A stretch of DNA of 64,000 nt from Falsibacillus pallidus. GTDB taxonomy: Bacteria > Bacillota > Bacilli > Bacillales > DSM-25281. Both the position numbers and the translations under genes were made by a program. The notes under the pieces are model-generated. The model did not search any database, had not been told where the DNA came from, and saw only the letters and a program-made list of their open reading frames with translations. Positions 11,752 through 22,043 of the stretch are shown here, piece after piece (within the stretch, counting starts at the first letter, position 1; the number at the start of each line of letters is the position of its first letter). The DNA lies in assembly GCF_003350505.1 (NCBI RefSeq), contig NZ_QQAY01000011.1, positions 1 through 64,000 of the forward strand, read 5' to 3'.

Positions 11752-11886
11752 ATGAAAAGAACGTTCCAACCAAATAAGCGTAAAAGAAGCAAAGTACATG
11801 GTTTCCGTGCACGTATGAGCACTAAAAACGGACGTAGAGTTCTTGCAGCTCGCCGCCGTAGAGGAAGAAAAGTATTGTCTGCTTAA
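11752..11886 (+). CDS. rpmH: 50S ribosomal protein L34
   Basis: This 44-residue, very basic protein starts [20 protein letters not shown] and ends RRGRKVLSA, the invariant L34 pattern. A GGGAGGTG site precedes the ATG. L34 is a late-assembling large-subunit protein and rpmH-rnpA adjacency beside oriC is nearly universal in bacteria. Confidence 0.98.
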   Translation: MKRTFQPNKRKRSKVHGFRARMSTKNGRRVLAARRRRGRKVLSA

Positions 11887-12015
11887 ACCACTGATACCTT
11901 TCAGTGGTCTTTTTTTTCGCCTCATAGCGGTTTTTTACCAAGAGGATAAAACTCTTCAAAAGAGTCCATCTTCTATAGGAGGCATAAAAAATGCAGCTGC
12001 AGCAGCTTTTCTATT

Positions 12016-12131
12016 TGTCCAGCTCCAGCGCCTAGCCCCTCGAGTCATAAGCCGCACCTCTACGGAAATCAGGATTTCCTTCGAGTTCCGTCTTATGCAT
12101 GTCGGGGCTGACCAAGGCGCTTGCGCTTTTC
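12016..12131. repeat. palindromic intergenic repeat, subtype A, copy 1
   Basis: This roughly 116-base element reads TGTCCAGCTCCAGCGCCTAG at the left and ends GGCGCTTGCGCTTTTCT. In the middle is CCTCTACGGAAATCAGGATT TCCTTCGAGT, flanked by CATAAG and CTTATG, so it folds into a long imperfect hairpin. Near copies occur at 26891-27006 and, inverted, at 24049-24180. It fills the gap between rpmH and rnpA. Confidence 0.75.
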
Positions 12132-12165
12132 TAGAGCATGTTTTTATTTTTAGGATGGTGTTCAT

Positions 12166-12561
12166 ATGAAAAAAGAGTATCGAATCAAGAAGAATGATGA
12201 ATTTCAGAAGGTTTTCAAGAGAGGCAAATCGACGGCTAACCGCCAATTTGTTGTATATGTATTGAAAAAAGAAGAGCAGGAGCATTTTCGGATCGGCCTG
12301 TCTGTCAGCAAGAAGATCGGAAATGCCGTGAAGCGCAATGAGATCAAACGCTATGTTCGCCAATTTTTCCTTGAAGTAAAGGATGAAATTCAAAAAGGGA
12401 ACGATTATATTATCATCGCCAGGAAACCGGCGGCCGAAATGGATTTTCATGAGGTGAAAAAAAGCCTGCTTCACGTTTTTAGCCGTGCCAATGTATTGGG
12501 GAAGCCCAAAATTGGAAATAGTGTTAAAAACAAACGAATGCAGGGAGGAAAAAGCGGTTGA
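12166..12561 (+). CDS. rnpA: Ribonuclease P protein component
   Basis: RnpA is the basic protein that helps the RNase P RNA cleave tRNA 5' leaders. The 131-residue product shows the family motif from [17 protein letters not shown] (RNxxKR type) and the [16 protein letters not shown] strand. It is slightly longer than B. subtilis RnpA because of a basic tail, QGGKSG. Its stop overlaps the TTG start of yidC, indicating coupling. Confidence 0.97.
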   Translation: MKKEYRIKKNDEFQKVFKRGKSTANRQFVVYVLKKEEQEHFRIGLSVSKKIGNAVKRNEIKRYVRQFFLEVKDEIQKGNDYIIIARKPAAEMDFHEVKKSLLHVFSRANVLGKPKIGNSVKNKRMQGGKSG

Positions 12562-13337
12562 AAAAAAGAATATTTCTTTTGATTGCCATTTGTGCACTTT
12601 CGTTGGCAGTCGCTGGATGTTCTCAGATGAATGACCCGATCGATTCGAGCAGCCAGGGCTTCTGGAATGAATACATCGTCTATCCTTTGTCATGGCTGAT
12701 TTTAAAAATAGCAGATCTGACAGGGAATTTTGGTGTTTCCATTATCCTTGTCACCCTGCTGATCAGACTGGTCATCATGCCTTTTATGGTCAAACAGACT
12801 CAAAATACAAAAGCGATGCAATCCATCCAGGGGGAACTGGATGAGTTGAAGCAAAAATACCCTTCAAGAGATGGCAAGAGCCAGCAGATGCTGCAGAGGG
12901 AAACGATGGAGCTTTTCCAAAAAAGCGGAGTCAATCCGCTGGCAGGATGCCTCCCACTCATTATTCAGATGCCGATATTAATAGGTTTTTACCATGCAAT
13001 CAGCCGGACAAAAGACATTGCGGGGCATAGTTTTTTATGGTTCGACCTTGGGGCGCCTGACCCGTTGTATGTCCTACCATTAATTGCTGGCGTCACGACC
13101 TTTATCCAGCAGAGGATGATGACAGGCGGAATGGCCTCTCAGAATCCGCAGATGGCCATGATGGTTTGGATCATGCCCGTCATGATCATTATATTTGCCA
13201 TTAATTTCCCTGCTGCGCTATCTTTATATTGGGTTGTAGGAAATATTTTCATGATTATTCAAACATATATTATCAATGGACCAGGATTAAGCGGGGGTAC
13301 ACTTGTTTCTGGCCATTCAGGGGGAGCGAAAAGGTGA
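12558..13337 (+). CDS. yidC: Membrane protein insertase YidC (SpoIIIJ type)
   Basis: YidC/OxaA proteins insert membrane proteins with or without Sec. The 259-residue protein has a signal peptide with lipobox LAVAGC (Cys near residue 21), then five membrane segments with the conserved [18 protein letters not shown] loop (hydrophilic-groove Arg), [19 protein letters not shown] and [16 protein letters not shown]. The start is TTG at 12558, overlapping the rnpA stop. In Bacillus the copy next to jag is spoIIIJ, which also serves forespore development. The gene ends in an overlap with jag. Confidence 0.95.
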   Translation: MKKRIFLLIAICALSLAVAGCSQMNDPIDSSSQGFWNEYIVYPLSWLILKIADLTGNFGVSIILVTLLIRLVIMPFMVKQTQNTKAMQSIQGELDELKQKYPSRDGKSQQMLQRETMELFQKSGVNPLAGCLPLIIQMPILIGFYHAISRTKDIAGHSFLWFDLGAPDPLYVLPLIAGVTTFIQQRMMTGGMASQNPQMAMMVWIMPVMIIIFAINFPAALSLYWVVGNIFMIIQTYIINGPGLSGGTLVSGHSGGAKR

Positions 13338-13981
13338 AAGAGGTAACTGCGACTGGACAAACGATTGAAGAAGCAGTGGAATCAGCTCTTGCTCAGCTAA
13401 AAACAACTAGAGACCGTATGGAACTTCAAGTGATTGATGAAGGGAAGAAGGGATTCCTCGGATTATTCGGGAGCCGTCCTGCCATCGTTAAAGCAAAGCT
13501 GAAGTATGATCCGATCAGCGAGGTAAAAAAATTCCTTATGGATGTAACGAGGAACATGGGCGTCGATGCCCAAATTGATGTGAAGCGGGAAGGAAAAGTA
13601 CTGGATATTTATTTTTCCGGTGAAAAAATGGCGCTTTTGATTGGAAAAAGAGGTCAGACACTGAATTCCCTGCAATATTTGACGCAGCTTTTCGTCAATA
13701 GACAGGGTGATCAGTTCATGAACGTCATTTTGAATGCAGAGGACTACCGCGAAAAGAGGAAAGAAACCTTGATGGACCTCGCCGGAAAAATGGCTTCAAA
13801 GGCCGTTCGGACAAAACGTCCGGTCAAACTCGAGCCAATGCCGTCATTTGAGCGGAAAGTGATCCATGCAGCACTTGTGAGCAATAGACAAGTGAAAACA
13901 CATTCTGAAGGCGCGGAGCCAAACCGGTATCTGGTCATCAATCCCGTTTCGCAGCCGGCAGGAAAAAAACCGAAATATTGA
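13334..13981 (+). CDS. jag: RNA-binding protein Jag (KhpB)
   Basis: Jag/KhpB has an N-terminal jag domain (starting [16 protein letters not shown]), a KH domain with the LIGKRGQTLNSLQYL loop, and a C-terminal R3H domain ending in EPMPSFERKVIHAAL and EGAEPNRYLVI. It binds RNA and is linked to cell elongation and division in other Firmicutes. The true start is GTG at 13334, overlapping the yidC stop; an upstream in-frame ATG would only read through yidC. Length is 215 residues. Confidence 0.95.
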   Translation: MKEVTATGQTIEEAVESALAQLKTTRDRMELQVIDEGKKGFLGLFGSRPAIVKAKLKYDPISEVKKFLMDVTRNMGVDAQIDVKREGKVLDIYFSGEKMALLIGKRGQTLNSLQYLTQLFVNRQGDQFMNVILNAEDYREKRKETLMDLAGKMASKAVRTKRPVKLEPMPSFERKVIHAALVSNRQVKTHSEGAEPNRYLVINPVSQPAGKKPKY

Positions 13982-14008
13982 TCTTATTTGAAATCATAAA
14001 ATTCTCTC

Positions 14009-14041
14009 ATACCATAGTCGATCAGGCTGTGGTATTTTTTT
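14009..14041 (+). terminator. terminator after jag
   Basis: The stem ATACCATAG / CTGTGGTAT is followed by seven T residues, 28 bases after the jag stop. It closes the rpmH-rnpA-yidC-jag transcription unit. Confidence 0.8.
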
Positions 14042-14090
14042 GCGGGAAAATAGCAGTGGTCACTTTTGCCTATCGTTGAAAGAAGAATTG

Positions 14091-14157
14091 TTATTCACAT
14101 GTGGATAAGTTAAAATAAACCTATAAATTGAACGTGGGAAATAGAGCGTGTGGATAA
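14091..14157. promoter_or_regulatory. three DnaA boxes upstream of mnmE
   Basis: TTATTCACA (14091-14099) abuts TGTGGATAA (14100-14108), forming a back-to-back pair, and a third perfect TGTGGATAA lies at 14149-14157. The 305-base jag-mnmE gap holds nothing else beyond the terminator. Whether these sites regulate mnmE or titrate DnaA cannot be told from sequence. Confidence 0.7.
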
Positions 14158-14286
14158 CTTTCTGAGGACAGGAAAGTTTCCGTTCTTTTTTATGGCGGAT
14201 GTCTGTGATATTCTATTAATTTAGGGGACAAAATGGAAGAGACATCTTTTATATAGAACGAGAATGGAAAGAAACGAGGTGAAGAC

Positions 14287-15672
14287 ATGGAATTTGATAC
14301 AATTGCAGCCATTTCCACTCCGATGGGGGAGGGCGCCATTGCCATTGTGCGGCTGAGCGGAGACGAAGCCTTTTTGATCGCCGATAAGATTTTTAAAGGG
14401 CCGGGAAATAAAAAACTTTCCACGCAGGCGTCCCATACCATTCATTATGGGCATATCGTAGACCCGAAAACGGATGTAGTCGTGGAAGAAGTCATGGTTT
14501 CGCTGATGAGGGGGCCAAGGACTTTTACCCGGGAAGATGTAGTTGAAATCAACTGCCATGGCGGTTTGGTCAGTGTGAACCGCGTCCTGCAGCTTATCCT
14601 GAATCAGGGGGCACGGCTTGCGGAGCCGGGAGAATTTACTAAAAGAGCATTTTTGAATGGACGAATCGATTTATCGCAGGCGGAGGCCGTAATGGATTTG
14701 ATCCGTGCGAAAACGGACCGTGCCATGAATGTGGCGATGGGCCAGATGGAAGGCCGTCTATCAAAGCTCATTCAAAAGCTTCGGCAGGAAATTCTTGAAA
14801 CGCTTGCCCATGTGGAAGTGAATATCGACTATCCGGAATACGATGATGTCGAAGAAATGACCCACAAAATGCTGATTGAGAAAGCGCAGTTTGTCCGCGA
14901 AGAGATCGTGAAGCTCATCCGGACTTCCGAGCAGGGGAAGATTTTGCGAGAGGGGCTTTCGACTGTCATCATCGGCCGTCCGAATGTAGGGAAATCTTCT
15001 CTATTAAATAGTCTGGTCCACGAAAATAAAGCGATTGTGACGGATATCCCCGGTACAACCCGCGATGTGATCGAAGAGTATGTGAATGTCAGAGGCGTTC
15101 CTTTAAGGCTCGTGGATACAGCAGGAATTCGTGAAACAGAAGATATCGTTGAAAGAATAGGGGTCGAACGATCAAGGAAAGTCTTGAAAGAGGCGGATTT
15201 GATCCTATTGGTACTGAACTATTCTGATGAATTGACCATAGAAGATGAAAACTTATTCAAAGCAGTTGAAGGAATGGACGTCATTGTCATCATCAATAAG
15301 ACGGACCTTCCGGAGAAAATTAATATGGACAAGGTGAAAGCCTTGGCCAAAGATCATAAAATCGTTTCAACCTCATTGCTGCAGGAGCAGGGAGTCGATG
15401 AACTCGAAGAAGCCATTTCAACGCTCTTCTTTGCAGGCTCCATTGAATCCGGCGATATGACATATGTGTCCAATAGCAGGCACGTCGCCCTCTTGAACCA
15501 GGCATTGAACGCAATCGAGGAAGCGATTAATGGAGTCGAAATGGGAACTCCGATTGATATTGTTCAAATCGATTTGACGCGCACATGGGAGCTGCTTGGT
15601 GAAATCACCGGCGATACAGTGCATGAAAGCTTGATCGATCAATTATTTTCTCAATTCTGCCTAGGGAAATAA
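14287..15672 (+). CDS. mnmE: tRNA modification GTPase MnmE
   Basis: MnmE with MnmG adds the carboxymethylaminomethyl group to U34 of several tRNAs. The 461-residue protein has the N-terminal formyl-THF-binding domain ([20 protein letters not shown]), a GTPase domain with [29 protein letters not shown] and NKTD, and the C-terminal CxGK motif seen here as FCLGK. mnmG follows after 26 bases, so the two partner subunits share an operon. Confidence 0.98.
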   Translation: MEFDTIAAISTPMGEGAIAIVRLSGDEAFLIADKIFKGPGNKKLSTQASHTIHYGHIVDPKTDVVVEEVMVSLMRGPRTFTREDVVEINCHGGLVSVNRVLQLILNQGARLAEPGEFTKRAFLNGRIDLSQAEAVMDLIRAKTDRAMNVAMGQMEGRLSKLIQKLRQEILETLAHVEVNIDYPEYDDVEEMTHKMLIEKAQFVREEIVKLIRTSEQGKILREGLSTVIIGRPNVGKSSLLNSLVHENKAIVTDIPGTTRDVIEEYVNVRGVPLRLVDTAGIRETEDIVERIGVERSRKVLKEADLILLVLNYSDELTIEDENLFKAVEGMDVIVIINKTDLPEKINMDKVKALAKDHKIVSTSLLQEQGVDELEEAISTLFFAGSIESGDMTYVSNSRHVALLNQALNAIEEAINGVEMGTPIDIVQIDLTRTWELLGEITGDTVHESLIDQLFSQFCLGK

Positions 15673-15698
15673 GCTTTACTAAGGAGGAACTATTTAAA

Positions 15699-17588
15699 AT
15701 GCAATATGAGGCAGGACAATATGATGTCATTGTCATCGGAGCCGGGCATGCCGGAGTAGAAGCAGGATTGGCTTCTGCACGCATGGGTGCGAAGACGTTG
15801 ATGGTGACCATTAATTTAGACATGGTGGCCTTCATGCCGTGCAATCCTTCTGTCGGAGGCCCGGCAAAAGGCATTGTGGTCAGGGAAATCGATGCATTGG
15901 GCGGCGAAATGGGGCGCAACATCGACAAAACCCATATCCAAATGCGTATGCTGAATACAGGGAAAGGACCGGCCGTGCGGGCATTGAGGGCACAGGCGGA
16001 TAAATTTGCCTATCAGCATGAGATGAAAAAGACAATTGAAAATGAACCGAATATGACCCTTCTTCAAGGAATGGTAGAAGAGCTGATCGTTGAAGAAGAT
16101 GAAGTGAAAGGCGTCGTGACACAGACTGGTGCTGTCTACACAGCCAAAACTGTTGTCATCACTACTGGAACCTTCTTAAGAGGGGAAATCATCTTAGGAG
16201 ATTTGAAATATTCCAGCGGCCCGAACAACCAGCAGCCATCCATCAAGCTTTCAGAGCATCTTCAAAGGCTTGGATTTGATATGGTGCGCTTTAAAACGGG
16301 TACGCCGCCGAGGGTCAACAGCAAGACCATCGACTACAGCAAGACTGAAATCCAGCCCGGAGACGATGTACCGAGGGCATTCAGCTATGAAACGACGAAA
16401 TATATCACTGACCAGCTTCCGTGCTGGCTTACTTATACAAACGACCAGACGCACTCCCTTATCGATGACAACCTTCACCGCTCCCCGATGTATTCAGGGA
16501 TGATCAAAGGGACAGGGCCGCGCTACTGCCCATCGATCGAGGACAAAGTCGTAAGGTTCCATGACAAACCGCGCCACCAGATTTTCCTTGAGCCGGAAGG
16601 AAGGAACACGAAGGAAGTTTATGTACAGGGATTATCAACAAGCTTGCCTGAAGAAGTGCAGCGTAAAATCCTTGCGACCATCCCGGGGCTTGAAAATGTC
16701 CAAATGATGCGTGCAGGCTACGCGATTGAGTATGATGCCATCGTTCCAACGCAGCTTTGGCCGACGCTTGAAACAAAGAAAATTAAAAACCTCTATACAG
16801 CAGGCCAGATCAACGGGACTTCCGGGTATGAAGAAGCTGCTGGCCAGGGGCTAATGGCAGGGATCAATGCCGCTTGCCGTGCACTTGGCAAAGAGGAAGT
16901 CATCCTGAGCCGCTCTGATGCCTACATCGGCGTATTGATCGATGACCTTGTGACAAAAGGGACAAGCGAGCCATACCGCCTTTTGACATCCCGAGCGGAA
17001 TACCGTCTGCTATTGAGACATGACAATGCCGATTTGAGACTGACAGAAGTCGGCCATAAAATCGGATTGATCACTGACGGCCGCTACGAAAGCTTCCAAA
17101 CGAAAAAAGGCATGATCGAGGATGAGAAGAAACGTCTTGAATCCATCATCATCAAGCCGAATGAAGAAACGCAGGCTCTCATCAAAGAGGCAGGGGGAAG
17201 CGAATTGAAGGACGGCATCCGTGCATCCGACCTTTTGAAACGCCCTGAGATGAATTACGGCCATATCAAACAGCTTGTTCCTTCTGAAGTGGAGCTCTCC
17301 TCCGACATTGAGGAGCAAGTGGAAATCCAGGTTAAATATGAAGGATATATTGAAAAATCCCTTCAGCAGGTCGATAAGCTGAAGAAAATGGAGAATAAGA
17401 AAATACCTGATCATATTGACTACGATTCCATCAATGGACTTGCATCAGAAGCACGCCAAAAATTAAAAGAAGTCCGGCCTTTATCCATCGCACAGGCATC
17501 TCGGATCTCCGGGGTGAACCCTGCGGACGTATCAATCCTTCTCGTCTATATCGAGCAAGGAAAGATCGCGAAGGTTTCCGGAAACTAA
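15699..17588 (+). CDS. mnmG: tRNA modification enzyme MnmG (GidA)
   Basis: MnmG is the FAD-dependent partner of MnmE in the cmnm5U34 pathway. The 629-residue protein has the dinucleotide-binding motif [19 protein letters not shown] near residue 12, [11 protein letters not shown] with the catalytic Cys, the GTPPRV motif, and the C-terminal helical domain that binds MnmE. An AAGGAGG site precedes ATG at 15699. Length and order are typical. Confidence 0.98.
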   Translation: MQYEAGQYDVIVIGAGHAGVEAGLASARMGAKTLMVTINLDMVAFMPCNPSVGGPAKGIVVREIDALGGEMGRNIDKTHIQMRMLNTGKGPAVRALRAQADKFAYQHEMKKTIENEPNMTLLQGMVEELIVEEDEVKGVVTQTGAVYTAKTVVITTGTFLRGEIILGDLKYSSGPNNQQPSIKLSEHLQRLGFDMVRFKTGTPPRVNSKTIDYSKTEIQPGDDVPRAFSYETTKYITDQLPCWLTYTNDQTHSLIDDNLHRSPMYSGMIKGTGPRYCPSIEDKVVRFHDKPRHQIFLEPEGRNTKEVYVQGLSTSLPEEVQRKILATIPGLENVQMMRAGYAIEYDAIVPTQLWPTLETKKIKNLYTAGQINGTSGYEEAAGQGLMAGINAACRALGKEEVILSRSDAYIGVLIDDLVTKGTSEPYRLLTSRAEYRLLLRHDNADLRLTEVGHKIGLITDGRYESFQTKKGMIEDEKKRLESIIIKPNEETQALIKEAGGSELKDGIRASDLLKRPEMNYGHIKQLVPSEVELSSDIEEQVEIQVKYEGYIEKSLQQVDKLKKMENKKIPDHIDYDSINGLASEARQKLKEVRPLSIAQASRISGVNPADVSILLVYIEQGKIAKVSGN

Positions 17589-17606
17589 GTCAGGAAGGAT
17601 TGACCG

Positions 17607-18323
17607 ATGAATATCGAGCAATTTACAAAGATGCTGGAAGAAAAGGGGATCTCCCTTTCTTCCAAGCAATTAAACCAATTTCAGCGCTACTATGAACTAC
17701 TGGTGGAATGGAATGAAAAAATGAATTTGACGGCCATCACGGATCGTGAAGAAGTCTATTTAAAACATTTTTTCGACTCTGTTTCAGCTGCTTTTTACAT
17801 CGAAGAATTCAAAGAGAATTTCTCGATCTGTGATGTTGGGGCAGGAGCGGGTTTTCCGAGCATCCCGTTGAAGATCTGCTTCCCGAATTTAAAGGTTTCC
17901 ATCGTGGACTCTCTCAATAAGAGGATTACATTCCTCGAGACGCTGGCCAGCGAACTTGGGCTTGAAGGCACATCCTTCTTTCATGACCGGGCGGAGACTT
18001 TCGGACAAAAAGCGGAGCACCGCGAAAAGTATGATCTGGTAACGGCAAGGGCCGTGGCGAGAATGTCCGTTTTAAGCGAATTATGCCTGCCTCTTGTCAA
18101 ACAGAATGGGCTGTTCATTGCCATGAAGGCTGCCAGTGCGGAAGATGAATTGACAGATTCCAAAAAAGCCATTGCCACGCTTGGCGGAAAACTTGAAAAA
18201 GTCTATTCATTCAAGCTTCCAGTCGAAGAAAGCGAAAGAAATATTGCAGTCATTCGCAAAACAAAAATCACTCCCAAAAAATATCCTCGAAAACCCGGAA
18301 CACCAAACAAAACACCTTTGTAA
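17607..18323 (+). CDS. rsmG: 16S rRNA (guanine-N7) methyltransferase RsmG
   Basis: RsmG methylates G527 of 16S rRNA, using S-adenosylmethionine. The 238-residue product has the SAM motif [15 protein letters not shown] near residue 72 and [17 protein letters not shown] in the core. It ends with a basic tail ([12 protein letters not shown]). It is 18 bases after mnmG, in the usual mnmE-mnmG-rsmG-noc order. Confidence 0.97.
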   Translation: MNIEQFTKMLEEKGISLSSKQLNQFQRYYELLVEWNEKMNLTAITDREEVYLKHFFDSVSAAFYIEEFKENFSICDVGAGAGFPSIPLKICFPNLKVSIVDSLNKRITFLETLASELGLEGTSFFHDRAETFGQKAEHREKYDLVTARAVARMSVLSELCLPLVKQNGLFIAMKAASAEDELTDSKKAIATLGGKLEKVYSFKLPVEESERNIAVIRKTKITPKKYPRKPGTPNKTPL

Positions 18324-18443
18324 TGGGCAGAAATGCCCGTGAAAAAGGTGTGGAGAAATGTTTAATTTTGTCACATGAAGTGCAGGAACTTTAAGAGTAA
18401 TAGAGAATATGTTTAAGGGAGTTTCTTAAAGGTGGTGTAGGAC

Positions 18444-19301
18444 ATGAAGCATCCTTTCTCTCGTTTATTTGGTCTTGGAGAAAAAGAGGAAGAGCAGTTT
18501 GAGAGAGAAGAAGTGCAGGGTGATCAGGAAGAAGTAAAAAAGATCCCCGTTCAGAATATCGTCCCCAATCGTTTTCAGCCGAGAACTGTTTTTGATACAG
18601 AGAAAATTGAAGAATTAGCACGCACCATTCATATCCACGGCATTATCCAGCCGATCGTAGTGCGTGAATTTGATAACGAACGCTTTGAAATCATTGCTGG
18701 TGAAAGAAGATGGAGAGCCGTCCAAACATTGGGATGGGATGTCGTTCCGGTCATTGTGAAAAATATGAGCGATACCGAGACAGCATCAGTCGCGCTGATT
18801 GAAAACCTCCAGCGGGAAGAGCTTTCTCCCATTGAAGAAGCCATCGCCTATGGAAAATTACTGGAATTACATAGCTTGACGCAAGAGGCACTTGCTCAGC
18901 GTCTTGGGAAGGGGCAATCGACTGTCGCCAATAAGCTTAGGCTTTTGAAGCTTCCGCAGGAGGTCCAGGAAGCCCTTTTGAACAAGCAGCTGACAGAGCG
19001 CCATGCCCGTGCTTTGATTCCATTGAAGGATCCTGCCAAACAGATCCAATTGATGAACGAGGTCATTGAAAAGAACTTGAACGTCAAGCAGACAGAGGAA
19101 CGGGTCGTCAAACTTCTTGATAACACCGAGAGGAAACCAAAGCCAACCCGCAAAGCATTCAGCAAAGATATGCGCATTGCCGTCAATACAATCAGGCAGT
19201 CCCTTTCTATGGTATCTGACAGCGGCATCAACTTGGACGCAGCAGAAGAAGAGTTTGATGAATATTATCAATTCACAATCAAGATTCCAAAAAAGAAATA
19301 A
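18444..19301 (+). CDS. noc: Nucleoid occlusion protein Noc
   Basis: Noc is a ParB-family CTPase that binds NBS sites, associates with the membrane and blocks division over the nucleoid. The 285-residue protein begins with an amphipathic helix ([15 protein letters not shown]) like the membrane-targeting helix of B. subtilis Noc. It has the CTP-binding motif GERRWRA, the [14 protein letters not shown] segment and a helix-turn-helix around [17 protein letters not shown]. The W in GERRWRA and the N-terminal helix distinguish it from Spo0J downstream. An AAGGTGG site precedes the ATG. Confidence 0.95.
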   Translation: MKHPFSRLFGLGEKEEEQFEREEVQGDQEEVKKIPVQNIVPNRFQPRTVFDTEKIEELARTIHIHGIIQPIVVREFDNERFEIIAGERRWRAVQTLGWDVVPVIVKNMSDTETASVALIENLQREELSPIEEAIAYGKLLELHSLTQEALAQRLGKGQSTVANKLRLLKLPQEVQEALLNKQLTERHARALIPLKDPAKQIQLMNEVIEKNLNVKQTEERVVKLLDNTERKPKPTRKAFSKDMRIAVNTIRQSLSMVSDSGINLDAAEEEFDEYYQFTIKIPKKK

Positions 19302-19394
19302 TATCGCTCAAACGGCACAATCTCATTCTCAGCTGCCGATGCGTTAGAAAACATAGATATAGAAATCATAGATTCCGATCATATCCATAAGCCG

Positions 19395-19430
19395 GTGAGA
19401 AGCTTTGAAGCAAAGTTTCTCACTTTTTTT
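19395..19430 (+). terminator. terminator after noc
   Basis: The stem GTGAGAAGCTTTG / CAAAGTTTCTCAC (one mismatch) is followed by seven T residues. It ends the rsmG-noc region before soj. Confidence 0.85.
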
Positions 19431-19548
19431 ATATGAAAAAATTAGGAAATTTAATTTTTTTGATGGAAACACCAACGAAGGAAGAATTTTTTGATAAAAT
19501 AGAATACATGATTGCAATATTACTAGGAAATTAAGGTAGGTGACACCG

Positions 19549-20310
19549 TTGGGCAAGATTATTACCATTGCCAACCAAAAAGGGGGCGTTGGCAAAACAA
19601 CAACCTCCGTAAATTTGGGAGCCTGCTTAGCATACATAGGAAAGAAAGTATTATTAGTGGATATTGACCCTCAAGGAAATGCCACAAGTGGTGTAGGAAT
19701 TGAAAAAGGAGATGTCCATCAATGTATCTATGATGTGCTCGTAGATGACGCAGATGTCAAAGAGATCATTAAATCGACGGCTGTCGATAATCTCAATGCC
19801 ATTCCTGCAACCATTCAATTGGCCGGGGCAGAGATCGAATTAGTGCCGACCATTTCACGGGAAGTCCGATTGAAGCGGTCACTCGAAGCAGTAAAAGATC
19901 AGTATGACTACATTATCATCGACTGCCCTCCTTCTTTGGGGCTGTTGACTATAAACGCTTTGACAGCATCTGACGCAGTGCTGATCCCTGTTCAGTGTGA
20001 ATACTATGCACTTGAAGGGCTCAGCCAGCTATTGAATACGGTTCGCCTCGTCCAGAAGCATCTCAATCACGATTTGACGATTGAAGGCGTTCTATTGACA
20101 ATGCTTGATGCCCGGACAAACTTGGGGATTCAGGTCATTGAAGAAGTAAAGAAATACTTCCAGGATAAAGTCTATAAAACCATCATTCCGCGCAATGTCC
20201 GTTTAAGTGAAGCACCGAGCCATGGGGAGCCTATCATTATTTATGATCCTAAATCACGCGGGGCAGAAGTTTATTTAGATCTGGCAAAGGAAGTGGTTAC
20301 GAATGGCTAA
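19549..20310 (+). CDS. soj: Chromosome partitioning ATPase Soj (ParA)
   Basis: Soj is a Walker-type ATPase that works with Spo0J in origin segregation and controls DnaA. The 253-residue protein has the deviant Walker A KGGVGKTTTSVNL near residue 10 and IIDCPPSLGLLTINAL. TTG at 19549 is chosen over GTG at 19540 because it matches the family N-terminus (GKIITIANQKGG) and has an AAGGTAGG site eight bases upstream. It overlaps spo0J by eight bases. Confidence 0.96.
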   Translation: MGKIITIANQKGGVGKTTTSVNLGACLAYIGKKVLLVDIDPQGNATSGVGIEKGDVHQCIYDVLVDDADVKEIIKSTAVDNLNAIPATIQLAGAEIELVPTISREVRLKRSLEAVKDQYDYIIIDCPPSLGLLTINALTASDAVLIPVQCEYYALEGLSQLLNTVRLVQKHLNHDLTIEGVLLTMLDARTNLGIQVIEEVKKYFQDKVYKTIIPRNVRLSEAPSHGEPIIIYDPKSRGAEVYLDLAKEVVTNG

Positions 20311-21154
20311 AGGACTCGGAAAAGGCATTAATGCTTTATTTGCAAATGTTGATTCAGGAAAAGAGGAGACAGTTCAAGAAGTCAAAGTGAAAGAAATTCG
20401 TCCCAATCCTTATCAACCACGGAAAATCTTTGATCCTGCGGCGATTGAAGAGCTAAAGGACTCGATCCTTCAGCACGGCATCCTGCAGCCGATCATTGTA
20501 CGGAAAAGCATCAAGGGATACGAGATAGTGGTAGGGGAAAGACGCTACCGTGCGGCAAAAGAAGCTAAACTGGAGAAGGTGCCAGTGGTGGTAAGGGAGC
20601 TATCGGAACAGCAAATGATGGAACTTGCCATTCTGGAAAACCTGCAGCGTGAGGATTTGACGCCTATTGAAGAGGCAGCTGCCTACCAGACACTCATGGA
20701 CAAGCTTCAGCTCACTCAAGAGGAACTGGCGAAAAGGCTTGGAAAGAGCCGTCCGCACATTGCGAATCATATCCGTTTGCTTTCCCTTCCTGCAGAGATA
20801 CAGGAACTGATTTCAGACGGAAAGATTTCCATGGGACATGGAAGAGCACTTTTAGGTCTTCGGAAGAAAGATAAAATGAAAGCTGTTGTGGAGCGGATCA
20901 TGGGCGAAGGATTGAATGTCCGCCAATTAGAAAAGTTAATCCATGAGATAAACGAAAATGTTTCACGTGAAACAAAAACAGCAAAGCCTCAGAAAGATAT
21001 CTTCCTGAAGGAACAGGAATCATGGTTGAGAGAGCGCTTTGGTACGACCGTAACAATTAAACAATCGAAGAAAAAAGGCAGAATCGAAATCGAGTTCTTT
21101 TCAAAAGACGATCTCGAAAGAATCCTTGAGCTGCTTGAGAAAAACCAATCTTAA
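20303..21154 (+). CDS. spo0J: Chromosome partitioning protein Spo0J (ParB)
   Basis: Spo0J binds parS and spreads as a CTP-dependent clamp to load SMC. The 283-residue protein starts MAKGLGKGINALF, has the CTPase motif GERRYRAAKEAKL, the ENLQREDLTPIEEAAAY helix, and a helix-turn-helix around KRLGKSRPHIANHIRLL. A perfect parS site lies inside its own coding sequence, as in B. subtilis. It overlaps soj. Confidence 0.97.
   Translation: MAKGLGKGINALFANVDSGKEETVQEVKVKEIRPNPYQPRKIFDPAAIEELKDSILQHGILQPIIVRKSIKGYEIVVGERRYRAAKEAKLEKVPVVVRELSEQQMMELAILENLQREDLTPIEEAAAYQTLMDKLQLTQEELAKRLGKSRPHIANHIRLLSLPAEIQELISDGKISMGHGRALLGLRKKDKMKAVVERIMGEGLNVRQLEKLIHEINENVSRETKTAKPQKDIFLKEQESWLRERFGTTVTIKQSKKKGRIEIEFFSKDDLERILELLEKNQS
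20959..20974. promoter_or_regulatory. parS: parS centromere site in spo0J
   Basis: A perfect 16-bp palindrome TGTTTCACGTGAAACA, the consensus parS, lies inside spo0J and encodes part of NVSRET. It nucleates Spo0J and thereby SMC loading near the origin. Confidence 0.97.
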
Positions 21155-21166
21155 TTTCTATTAAAA

Positions 21167-21210
21167 CGCCATTATCAGCAGATTCCCCTGTCGATAATGG
21201 CGATTTCTTT
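21167..21210 (+). terminator. terminator after spo0J
   Basis: A perfect ten-base stem CGCCATTATC / GATAATGGCG with a 16-base loop is followed by a T-rich tract. It closes the soj-spo0J operon. Confidence 0.8.
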
Positions 21211-21291
21211 TACACAGCGGCTGTTTTCCAACAGATTTTCACAACATTTTACGAAAAGAGCCTAAACAGTACATACAGAAGGTGAATCAAT

Positions 21292-21999
21292 ATGGTTTTG
21301 TTAGGGACGATAGTGAATGGCGCTGCCATCATTGCCGGGACGCTCCTGGGCAAGCTGATGCATCGTATTCCGGACAGCATGAAAGGCACTGTCATGCATG
21401 CGATTGGACTGGCAGTTGTGACACTCGGACTCCAGATGGGATTCAAAAGTGAAAATTTCTTGATTGTCATCATCTCTCTCGTAGTGGGAGCAGTCATCGG
21501 TGAATGGATGGGGCTTGAGGATAAACTGAATGCAGTCGGGGGATGGCTCGAACAAAAAATAGGGTCGAATGAAAAAGGAAGCATCTCGAAAGGATTTGTC
21601 ACAGCCACCTTGATTTTCGTCATAGGCGCCATGGCTGTATTAGGTGCCTTGGACAGCGGGATTCGCGGAAACCATGAAGTGTTATATACCAAATCGATTA
21701 TCGATGGATTCACCTCGTTGATCTTGACGACAACGCTTGGCATCGGCGTGATTTTTTCCGCCATCCCTGTCCTGGTCTATGAAGGAGCAATCGCACTATT
21801 TGCCACTCAGATTGATAGGTTTGTTCCACAAGAACTGATGGATCAATTCATTCACGAAATGACATCAGCGGGAGGCATCATGATTTTTGCCATTGGATTG
21901 AACCTGATCGGCATCACCAAAATCCGGGTGGCCAATCTCCTCCCCGGCATTCTTGTCGTGGCGCTCATCGTAAGCGGCATGTACCTATTTAATGGATAA
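21292..21999 (+). CDS. DUF554 family membrane protein
   Basis: A 235-residue integral membrane protein of the DUF554 family (E. coli YqgA type). It begins MVLLGTIVNGAAIIAGTLLG and has about six to seven hydrophobic segments. The family motif ALDSGIRGNHEVLYTKSIIDG follows the third segment, and GGIMIFAIGLNLIGI lies near the end. The function is unknown; transport has been suggested from topology only. It stands alone between terminators downstream of spo0J. Confidence 0.88.
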   Translation: MVLLGTIVNGAAIIAGTLLGKLMHRIPDSMKGTVMHAIGLAVVTLGLQMGFKSENFLIVIISLVVGAVIGEWMGLEDKLNAVGGWLEQKIGSNEKGSISKGFVTATLIFVIGAMAVLGALDSGIRGNHEVLYTKSIIDGFTSLILTTTLGIGVIFSAIPVLVYEGAIALFATQIDRFVPQELMDQFIHEMTSAGGIMIFAIGLNLIGITKIRVANLLPGILVVALIVSGMYLFNG

Positions 22000-22003
22000 C
22001 GTG

Positions 22004-22043
22004 AAAGAACCCCCGTTCAATTATTGAAAAGGGGTTCTTTTTA
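22004..22043. terminator. bidirectional terminator between DUF554 gene and yyaC
   Basis: AAAGAACCCC and GGGGTTCTTT form a ten-base stem with T-rich flanks on the plus strand. The two genes converge here, and the last codons of yyaC form one arm of the hairpin. Confidence 0.75.

Noticed and set aside
11956-12693. 245-codon minus-strand frame across rnpA and a repeat
   Set aside because: It runs opposite rnpA, the start of yidC and a subtype A repeat; its content is not protein-like beyond that shadow.
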